Assembly: GCA_030584105.1 (NCBI GenBank)
Contig: CP129491.1
Span: 1,364,001 to 1,428,000, forward strand
Reading direction: 5' to 3'
DNA: 64,000 nt
Source: UTCHB3 sp002050155
GTDB lineage: Bacteria; Bacteroidota; Ignavibacteria; Ignavibacteriales; Ignavibacteriaceae
The stretch's first letter is position 1. Each line of letters starts with the position of its first letter. Of this stretch, positions 1 through 6,199 are shown piece by piece. The translations under genes were made by a program, and so were the position numbers. The notes under the pieces are model-generated. The model was not told the origin of the DNA. It did no database searches and saw nothing but the letters and a program-made list of their open reading frames with translations.

Positions 1-685
1 ATAGCTTGTATAGTTTGATTGAGTTGATTGCTTTTTTACTGAGCGCCACATAGCCGGTTTGCGTATCAGAAATTTTCCAAAAACCGGATGCCATTTTGTT
101 CAGAATGGAAAGAATAGAATTACCGATAAATCTGATCCTTGGAATTACCAACCAGGAAGATCGGTGGATTAGCCGGTTACCTTTAACATAATCAACATTA
201 CAATCTAAAATCGGAGAAATGATGGAAAAAAGTTCGTTCGGATCCATCTGACCATCTCCGTCCAAAATAGCAACTGCATCTAAACCATAATCTTTTGCAA
301 ATTTCAAACCCCGTGCGACTGCTTTTCCATTCCCTGATCTTTTTTTATGCTTTATCAAAACAATTCTGTTGTTTAAAAAGTCAGAATTTATAATTTCAGA
401 ATTGGGAAACCATTTAATCTCACTTCGATTTAACTCTTGCAACTTTAGTTCAGCATCATTATAGCCATTTGCAATTATTTTTGAGGGTTCAAGAGTAATT
501 GAACTGCGGTTTGTTTTTGAGTCGTTCAAATAACTTTTAACAACCTCCAAAGTTGCATCTGTGGAACCATCATCTACAATAATAATTCGGTCAACAAATC
601 CCGGCATAGTTTCAATAACTTTGCCTATTTGCTTTTCTTCATTATAAGCCGGCACAACCACGCCTATTGTACGATCAGAAAGCAT
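1..685 (-). CDS. Family 2 glycosyltransferase, truncated by the window edge
   Basis: Partial gene; its 3' end lies before base 1. The visible 228 residues are the N-terminal GT-A fold of a polyprenyl-phosphate-type GT2 enzyme. The nucleotide-binding start VVVPAYNEE is at residues 9-17, DDGSTD at 38-43, and the metal-binding DGDGQMDP at 142-149. The DDGSTD to DGDGQ distance is longer than usual because of a lysine/asparagine-rich insert around residues 50-105. Related enzymes transfer a sugar to dolichol- or undecaprenyl-phosphate or to lipid-linked glycans at the inner membrane. Substrate cannot be told, and any C-terminal membrane segments fall outside the window. The start is ATG at 685; the next gene on the same strand (UPF0104-type membrane protein) lies 470 bases upstream. 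Confidence 0.85.
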   Translation of the reverse strand, partial: MLSDRTIGVVVPAYNEEKQIGKVIETMPGFVDRIIIVDDGSTDATLEVVKSYLNDSKTNRSSITLEPSKIIANGYNDAELKLQELNRSEIKWFPNSEIINSDFLNNRIVLIKHKKRSGNGKAVARGLKFAKDYGLDAVAILDGDGQMDPNELFSIISPILDCNVDYVKGNRLIHRSSWLVIPRIRFIGNSILSILNKMASGFWKISDTQTGYVALSKKAINSIKLYKL

Positions 686-1155
686 TCTATATTGTGTCTT
701 TCTTTGTTTTGATTACTTTAAAATTTATTATCACAGTTTCAGCCAAAATATTTGGTTTGATGAAATTCGGTGAACTTTCCATAGCAATTGCTAAATCATT
801 ACCGGGGCATATCAGTTTCTGTTTATTATTTCGCAAATTTTGGGTTTGCGTCTGTTTCCTGCAGAGGGGATATTTATTTGAAAATGAATTAAACCGTAAA
901 CTAAGCAAGCCGAAAATTGTATAGGTGTTAATACTTATCCCCCGCGAGAAATTAATTCAAAATTAGACCATATAGCCAGGAAGAAAACAAATATTCCAAG
1001 AATTTCCACCCATAAGGTAATACTCAATAAAAAAAACAATGTAAAATATTTATTTCCGCCCTCAATTATGTAAAGTTAACTGCATATAGTATAACAAATT
1101 ATAATAAAAAAACTCTACTAATTTACCGAATTCATTTATTTAATATGATAAAACT
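686..1155. other. AT-rich gene-free stretch
   Basis: 470 bases between the glycosyltransferase start and the end of the upstream membrane protein gene. A plus-strand frame of 85 codons overlaps the glycosyltransferase start and has no recognisable family or ribosome site, so I do not call it. Runs of A and T and poly-TAAT stretches dominate bases 950-1155. I see no clear terminator hairpin or RNA gene. Confidence 0.5.
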
Positions 1156-2103
1156 TTAGTTCCTTTTTTTTTTCGAAAACTTCGACCACAAAACAGAAGC
1201 AAAATATAACAAAATATCTGCAAAAACTGTTAAAAACCGAAACATAATGGAAGCGATACTAACTGTAAGCCCGCCAATATTATCTTTTAACAGATAAATC
1301 AAACCACTCTCACGGACGCCTAAACCTGCCGGCACAAAAAAAGTTATGGTGCCAATTAGAGAAGACAGAGCAAGCCCGCCGGTTAAATACCAGTATTCAG
1401 AAAAAGAAATTTCACTGAAGGATTTAATCAAAAAATAGTAGGCACAACCAAAAATGAGCCATGCGACACTGCTTATAATAATCAACAATAAAATGGTTCT
1501 ATATTTTAAGGTTAATTTAACCGGCGGGCGTTTTAGCTGTTTGTTTAACAGATTAATAAAAACTGATAATATTTTTGGATGCAGAACAATTAATTGAATT
1601 GCTGCCATAATTGCTATCAGTAACCTGTAATCACCATTTATTGAGATCTGAGAAAACAACTCTGAAAGTGCGTAAACAAATACCAACGACATCAGCATAA
1701 TAACTACTTCAATCAGCGAGGCAAAAGCTGTCAGCGTTTTTGATATGCTGTATCTGTTGTATTCAGCTATTAAAATTCCATATTGAACTAATCTTCCCGG
1801 TACATATTTACCAAGCTCTGCTTTTATTCTGATAAACAATGAGTTTTTTTTGCAGATTTTAACTCCCAACACACTCATAAGAATAACCCAGTTCATGTGA
1901 ACTATAAGTGTAGAAAAAACAATTAAGAAAATACCCAATAACAAGAAAAATGGGTTGATCTCTATTTTTTCCGACGGCAACTGATCACTAAGAGAAAAAG
2001 CAAAATGAACAATTCCAAGAAATATTGTAATCCCTGTAATATACCTGAGATAAAACCATATCTGCGTTCTGTTATTTTTGAGATATTTAATTAAATTTTT
2101 CAT
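1156..2103 (-). CDS. UPF0104 / lysylphosphatidylglycerol synthase TM-region family membrane protein
   Basis: A 315-residue polytopic inner-membrane protein with about eight hydrophobic segments. Near residues 255-275 it carries the family hallmark FVPAGLGVRESGLIYLL, the conserved loop of the flippase-like domain seen in MprF, AglD and YbhN proteins. Members without a C-terminal synthase domain, as here, are usually found beside glycosyltransferases and are thought to move or handle lipid-linked substrates. The GT2 gene downstream on the same strand fits a lipid-glycan role (inference). Positively charged ends (KYLKNN at the N-terminus, KFSKKKRN at the C-terminus) suit cytoplasmic termini. Confidence 0.85.
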   Translation of the reverse strand: MKNLIKYLKNNRTQIWFYLRYITGITIFLGIVHFAFSLSDQLPSEKIEINPFFLLLGIFLIVFSTLIVHMNWVILMSVLGVKICKKNSLFIRIKAELGKYVPGRLVQYGILIAEYNRYSISKTLTAFASLIEVVIMLMSLVFVYALSELFSQISINGDYRLLIAIMAAIQLIVLHPKILSVFINLLNKQLKRPPVKLTLKYRTILLLIIISSVAWLIFGCAYYFLIKSFSEISFSEYWYLTGGLALSSLIGTITFFVPAGLGVRESGLIYLLKDNIGGLTVSIASIMFRFLTVFADILLYFASVLWSKFSKKKRN

Positions 2104-2158
2104 TTAATCATAATACAAAAAAGGTTCTGCTTTCATAATATCTTTTCGGCTAATAGAA

Positions 2159-2368
2159 TTAAACACGGAGTAATTCGCTAAGCACTAATTCATAATCTTC
2201 AAGATACTTCAAAATTTTGCGAAGTAAAAGGTAATCGGAGCTTGAATCGGTCGGAGTAAGATTATAGACCGATTCTTGTGTAACCCTAATACACGGCTCT
2301 TTAAGTTCTATCATTTCGATGTATCGGCAGACAAGCTCAGAATATTCCGAAGTTTGGACTTTCAACAT
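2159..2368 (-). CDS. Small hypothetical protein (doubtful)
   Basis: 69 codons; its ATG overlaps the last 7 bases of the small ORF upstream (2362-2577), a layout typical of translational coupling. The product is acidic and leucine-rich with no signal peptide or membrane segment, and I recognise no family. The two ORFs together cover about 420 bases that hold nothing else. They may be two coupled small genes or one gene split by a frameshift near 2365. Confidence 0.35.
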   Translation of the reverse strand: MLKVQTSEYSELVCRYIEMIELKEPCIRVTQESVYNLTPTDSSSDYLLLRKILKYLEDYELVLSELLRV

Positions 2369-2577
2369 AGCAAATATTTTTCTGATGACTCAGCTGCGCC
2401 GCAACCAACCTCAGGAAGTTTAGCATTCAGTGGCAAAATTGCAACTATTTCTTTAATGTAACGGTAAGAGTTGTTGATAAGAGCCTTGGTAACAAAATTG
2501 GCACTTCTATTATTGTGCGTGCACCAATCCCAGAACTCTTCAGCATACGCGGAATTTTCGCCAAAATGCTTCTTCAT
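2362..2577 (-). CDS. Small hypothetical protein (doubtful)
   Basis: 71 codons starting MKKHFGENSAYAEEFWDW. It is soluble-looking, tryptophan-containing, and of no family I recognise. No good Shine-Dalgarno site precedes the ATG, only an A-rich leader. Its end overlaps the start of the next small ORF by 7 bases. A single frameshift there would merge the two into a protein of roughly 138 residues, so decay or a sequencing error is an alternative reading. Confidence 0.35.
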   Translation of the reverse strand: MKKHFGENSAYAEEFWDWCTHNNRSANFVTKALINNSYRYIKEIVAILPLNAKLPEVGCGAAESSEKYLLC

Positions 2578-2804
2578 ATTTTTTGTGGTTAAGCTTTAAT
2601 TAAAAAATTAACATTCAGTTATGTAATTTAATATTCTTACTTTATTTACAACTTCAATTAGAAAAAAAAGGCGAAAAAATGATTTAAGAAGCGTTTCAGC
2701 AATATGAGTATAAGAAAAAGACAAGACTATTGATAGTTTTATGTATTTGAAGAATAAAACTCCCTTTTGAAAAAATTAATTATTCCGTGAATATTAACCA
2801 CAAT

Positions 2805-2845
2805 TAAAAAACAAAAAAGGCTGCCGAAATAAAGGGCAGCCTTTT
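2805..2845 (-). terminator. Rho-independent terminator of tRNA-Leu
   Basis: Read on the minus strand, a 7-bp GC stem (GGCTGCC with GGCAGCC, bases 2835-2841 and 2819-2825) is extended by A-T pairs and followed by a T-rich run. It begins about 13 bases after the tRNA 3' end, which fits termination of the tRNA transcript. Confidence 0.8.
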
Positions 2846-2857
2846 CAAATTTACGGG

Positions 2858-2939
<82 letters not shown>

Positions 2940-2952
2940 AGAAATCAGACTG

Positions 2953-2984
2953 CAAATTTACCAAATTTAACTATTACATGCAAG
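2953..2984 (-). promoter_or_regulatory. Promoter of tRNA-Leu
   Basis: On the minus strand CTTG (2984-2981) is followed after exactly 20 bases by TAAATTTG (2960-2953). This matches the Bacteroidota-type pattern TTTG-N19/20-TAnnTTTG, and the expected start site falls a few bases before the tRNA 5' end. A second TAAATTTG overlaps at 2969-2962. The same 20-base spacing is seen at the suf operon and at the S51 gene in this window. Confidence 0.6.
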
Positions 2985-3129
2985 TAGGCACCCCCCTCTT
3001 TCAAAAAACTAATCCACTTATTGGAAAAATTACCGGAAATAAATTTCACCAACTAAGCAAGCAGGACAACTAATCACCTGAAAAAACTCAAGTTTGAGAG
3101 CTGTGACGGGAATCCAAGCTAACTAAAAG

Positions 3130-3269
3130 CAAATTTAACCTTCGACTAAAAATTGAAAAGAGAAAAATTGGGGATCCTGCCTATCTATGATCAAATTTAA
3201 CCTTCGACTAAAATTGAAAAGAGAAAAAATGCGGAATCCGGAATCCGGACTATCTGTAATCAAATTTAG
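3130..3269. repeat. Imperfect tandem repeat, units of about 62-69 bp
   Basis: The segment starting CAAATTTAACCTTCGACTAA at 3130 recurs at 3192, and its first bases again at 3261. The copies share the AATTGAAAAGAGAAAAA stretch, and the second contains an internal doubling of GGAATCC. It lies in the 422-base gap between tRNA-Leu and the end of the Spy-like gene. Each copy contains CAAATTTA, the reverse complement of the promoter element TAAATTTG, without a matching upstream element. The rest of this gap shows no gene. Confidence 0.75.
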
Positions 3270-3361
3270 CAACTAAGTACCAAAACAACCGCTCTTTAAC
3301 TAACTACCCTCAAGCAACTGCTCCCAAACAACCGCCCCAAATCAAACACAAAAAGATAATT

Positions 3362-3859
3362 CTAAGGTCTTCGCAGAAGTTCGCGCAACTCTTTCCTAAA
3401 ATTTCTTTCAAAAATAATATACTTTGCTAATTGCTCAGGTGTTAAAATCTCGGTTAGCGAAGTTAAAAATTTCATCTCCATCCCCCGGGATTCCGCAACA
3501 AAATCGGTGAATTTCTTAATTCCAGCATTCAGATCGGAATTTTTATCACCGTTTTTATTCTCTTTAGTCAGTTTTTCCAGCAAATCGACTAAACTGTCTG
3601 CCTGTTCGCTCCTTTTGTCCATTGTTTTGCGGTGTTCTTCCCTACGCGTAAGCAGCCTGACCATAGTTTCTTCGTCTAAGTTCAGATATTCAATCAGTTT
3701 AACTTTTTCCAACTGTTCCAATCTTCTGCCGCCGTCGCCGCCTCTCGGATAGTGTTTTCCTCTGCCTCCGTAGCCGGGCCCCGGTTGAGCAATCGCTGAA
3801 ACACCAAAAACAAAAACGAAAAAGAAAAGAATTGCTGCCTGTTTCATATTATTCCTCAT
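3362..3859 (-). CDS. Spy/CpxP-like periplasmic protein of the ECF sigma operon
   Basis: 165 residues with a signal peptide (MKQAAILFFFVFVFGVSAIAQ after a short leader), then a Gly/Pro/Arg/His-rich stretch and a helical, charged body. LNLDEETMVRLLTRREEHRK and LTPEQLAKYIIFERNF resemble the LTxxQ-type helices of Spy, CpxP and ZraP. Such proteins bind metals or unfolded proteins in the periplasm. The start overlaps the anti-sigma stop by 4 bases, so the two are co-translated. Its place behind a sigma/anti-sigma pair recalls CnrX, the CpxP-like metal sensor of the Cupriavidus CnrYXH system (inference). No cysteines are visible in the mature protein. Confidence 0.75.
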   Translation of the reverse strand: MRNNMKQAAILFFFVFVFGVSAIAQPGPGYGGRGKHYPRGGDGGRRLEQLEKVKLIEYLNLDEETMVRLLTRREEHRKTMDKRSEQADSLVDLLEKLTKENKNGDKNSDLNAGIKKFTDFVAESRGMEMKFLTSLTEILTPEQLAKYIIFERNFRKELRELLRRP

Positions 3860-4653
3860 TTTAAATTAGGACTAAGTTTAGCGCTCAATACCTGCCAGTC
3901 ATCATCACTTAAATTTTCCACAATGTCACTCAACGGAAAATCATAAATATCAACAGCTTCCGCAAGCGAAGACTTATCCAGCCCCAATAACTCTTTATAC
4001 ACTCCGTCAAATTTTTTATGTTCAGCCAAAAGGCTCTCGTCGTTCACTAATTTGTCGCTTTCCAGTATCAAATCATCCATTTCAGAGTCAGTAATTAACG
4101 GAGCGGCTTTATGTACGGCATAAACCTTGCGCTGCTGAAAACGGTTTATACCTCCGCCACCGCCGTTTGTCGTACCGTCAACCCGATAATCGTTACTTTC
4201 CGGAGAACCCACCGTGCTTTCATCCTCTGCACCATCTGTTGCACCGTTCGTCTTTGCGTTCTGCCCAAAAGAACCACCGGTTACAACACCGGAACTCTTG
4301 TCAACAACACCACTTCCCTGCCCCGGTTCGTCAATTATGGAAGGAGATAATAAAAACAGCAACGCAGCAACAGCGGGAACTGCAAGAGCACCACCAACTT
4401 TAACCAAAATTGGAAAAGCACGCCGGCTTTTTTCTGCAACCAACCGCTCACGAAAACGGGGCAGAACCGACTCAAAATATCCCGTATCCGACTCTACAGA
4501 CGCCAACGAATCCAATCGTTCAAGCGCACCTTTAACTGCTGAAAAATCACCGTAAAGTGCTTCATTTTTTTCGATTTCCTCGTCAAATTTTTTCATTGCG
4601 TTATCGTCAGGTTTATTGTCTAAGAACTCCAAAATCCGTTTCCTGTTTTCCAT
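3856..4653 (-). CDS. Membrane-anchored anti-sigma factor (putative)
   Basis: 265 residues with one membrane segment near residues 88-106 (VGGALAVPAVAALLFLL). The N-terminal 85 residues are acidic, helical and cytoplasmic, the likely sigma-binding part. The periplasmic part holds a Gly/Ser/Asn-rich linker and an acidic C-terminal region. No zinc-type HxxxCxxC motif is seen, so it is not a ZAS-class anti-sigma. The reading frame overlaps the end of the sigma gene by 41 bases and the start of the Spy-like gene by 4, so all three are tightly coupled. The assignment rests on size, topology and position rather than on a strong family motif. Confidence 0.7.
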   Translation of the reverse strand: MENRKRILEFLDNKPDDNAMKKFDEEIEKNEALYGDFSAVKGALERLDSLASVESDTGYFESVLPRFRERLVAEKSRRAFPILVKVGGALAVPAVAALLFLLSPSIIDEPGQGSGVVDKSSGVVTGGSFGQNAKTNGATDGAEDESTVGSPESNDYRVDGTTNGGGGGINRFQQRKVYAVHKAAPLITDSEMDDLILESDKLVNDESLLAEHKKFDGVYKELLGLDKSSLAEAVDIYDFPLSDIVENLSDDDWQVLSAKLSPNLK

Positions 4654-5188
4654 ATTCTTTCTCCATTAAAGAGACAACTTTGTTCAAAGCGTGGAAATAG
4701 TTAGCTTTCAACCCACCAACGCTTTTTCCCGTTATTTCTGCTATCTCTTCGTAGCTGAGTTCATCGAAGTGGCGCATCACGAACACTTCTCTCTGTTTTA
4801 CAGGGAGTTGCTTCAAAACTTTATCCAATATTTGCAGCTTCTCCCTGTTCTCCAAGTCCCTCACCAGATCTTCAGCACCTTTTATATCAGGTGTTTCCTC
4901 ACTTCCGATCGAAAAAAAGCGTTTTAGTTTGTTGCTTTTTATCAGATTGAGCGATCTGGTATAGGTTATTTTGTATATCCATGTATATAGCGACGACTCG
5001 AACTTATAGTCCTTAAGTTTTTTATACATAACCAACAACACTTCCTGCAGTATATCGTCAGCGTCAAGATGGTTACCGGTTAGCCGCCGGGCGTGCCAGT
5101 AAATCTTCTGCTGATATCTCCGCACTAATTGATTAAATGCAGACTCTTCACCGGCAAGGAATTTCTTTACTAATTCTTCGTCGCTCAT
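4613..5188 (-). CDS. ECF-family RNA polymerase sigma factor (RpoE-like)
   Basis: 191 residues, the usual ECF length. Region 2 is seen around residues 20-80 (RYQQKIYWHARRLTGN, DADDILQEVLLVMYKKL, SLYTWIYKITYTRSLNLIK). Region 4 is near residues 125-175 (LPVKQREVFVMRHFDELSYE, EIAEITGKSVGGLKANYFHA). It heads a three-gene operon with an anti-sigma factor and a Spy/CpxP-like periplasmic protein. The likely job is an envelope or metal stress response; the divergent Spy-like gene at 5533 is a plausible target. A TATATTTG element sits at 5251-5244 on the minus strand, 55 bases before the start, but no good partner element is found upstream of it. Confidence 0.92.
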   Translation of the reverse strand: MSDEELVKKFLAGEESAFNQLVRRYQQKIYWHARRLTGNHLDADDILQEVLLVMYKKLKDYKFESSLYTWIYKITYTRSLNLIKSNKLKRFFSIGSEETPDIKGAEDLVRDLENREKLQILDKVLKQLPVKQREVFVMRHFDELSYEEIAEITGKSVGGLKANYFHALNKVVSLMEKEYGKQETDFGVLRQ

Positions 5189-5532
5189 TAATTTTTTTCC
5201 GGTTCCGACTGTTTGACAAAAAAACTGTGTTCTTGGTTTAACCCAAATATAACTATTTTATTCCTCTTCTGAGTTATTTTGATTATTACTCTTTTTATAA
5301 ATTTTATGGTTCTTGTGATGTGGAATTGAGAAATGCCGCTGAGGATTAAGCAATTTGCTTCCAATATTATTACTTACCAAAATTGATAATCACCGGGATT
5401 AATACTTTTGAAGTGGATATTCCACCGCAGGGGTTGCAGTCAAATATTTATCCGTTTTAAACCTCACCTGCACTTGAATTTGTCATAAACACAGAAACGA
5501 ATAAAATTCATTAATTCAATAACGGAGTTAAG
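5189..5532. other. Divergent regulatory region between sigma operon and Spy-like gene
   Basis: 344 bases with no gene. On the minus strand TATATTTG at 5251-5244 could be the promoter element of the sigma operon. On the plus strand TACTTTTG at 5403-5410 could serve the Spy-like gene, with TTG at 5383-5385 only 17 bases away. Neither has the 20-base spacing seen at the better promoters of this window, so both are weak. If the ECF sigma controls one or both genes, its own motif should be shared between the two sides; I could not settle one by eye. Confidence 0.4.
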
Positions 5533-6054
5533 ATGAAACGATCAACATTGTTTGGGACATTACTCGTGAGTGCTTTTTTCCTCTTCTCAGGCGTTGCTAA
5601 CGCTCAACCCGGATGGGGATATGGCGGTGGGAAATTCCACGATGATCTGAAATTAACCAAAGACCAGGAAACAAAAATTGAGGCTTTGAGAACTGAACAT
5701 CTAAAGAAAATGGTTGACCTCCAATCTGAGGTTACTAAAGCAAGGCTCTCCCTGAAAGAGCTTATGGCTAAAGGCGATTATTCACGGGCTGACTACCTTG
5801 CCGCACTTGCAAAAGTTGATAAAGCACGGGAGAACTTGATGACGGCAAGAGCTAACCATCAAATGGATGTTTATGAACTGTTGGATAAAGACCAAAAAGC
5901 TCTTTGGAACAAATTTAAATCTGACAGACCTCGCGGCGGAAATGGCGCCGGATACGGAAGAGGCTTCCATAAAGGAAATAAAAATGGCTACGGAAGAGGT
6001 ATGGGACGCGGAAACGGTATGAGATACCGCGACGGCAGCTGCTTTACCCGCTGA
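5533..6054 (+). CDS. Spy/CpxP/ZraP-like periplasmic protein
   Basis: 173 residues. The signal peptide ends near NAQPGWGYGGG, followed by a helical core with the family signature LKLTKDQETKIEALRTEHLK (LTxxQ type) at about residues 36-55 and long charged helices up to residue 130. The C-terminal 45 residues are rich in Gly, Arg, Tyr, Asn and His (GYGRG repeats). ZraP-type proteins of this size form zinc-binding periplasmic chaperones. The gene is divergent from the ECF operon that ends in another Spy-like protein, so it is probably part of the same stress response (inference). Base 5532 is preceded by GGAG, giving a fair ribosome site. Confidence 0.75.
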   Translation: MKRSTLFGTLLVSAFFLFSGVANAQPGWGYGGGKFHDDLKLTKDQETKIEALRTEHLKKMVDLQSEVTKARLSLKELMAKGDYSRADYLAALAKVDKARENLMTARANHQMDVYELLDKDQKALWNKFKSDRPRGGNGAGYGRGFHKGNKNGYGRGMGRGNGMRYRDGSCFTR

Positions 6055-6078
6055 TAAGATCCTCCAAACCGGATAATT

Positions 6079-6125
6079 AAAAGAGGCTGTACTGATACAA
6101 AATATCATACAGCCTCTTTTTATTT
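6079..6125. terminator. Bidirectional terminator between convergent genes
   Basis: A perfect 13-bp stem (6079-6091 with 6108-6120), AAAAGAGGCTGTA against TACAGCCTCTTTT, has a T-run on both strands. It separates the plus-strand Spy-like gene from the minus-strand T9SS-exported gene that ends at 6200, so it can stop transcription from both sides. Confidence 0.85.
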
Positions 6126-6199
6126 AATTTTTCTCACGAAGTTAGTTTACTTCTAAAGTTGTTCCTTTCTGCTGAAGATTTTTGATAATATTGCAGATT

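Noticed and set aside
667..924. 85-codon plus-strand frame with hydrophobic start
   Set aside because: It overlaps the start of the glycosyltransferase on the other strand, has no family signature and no ribosome site.
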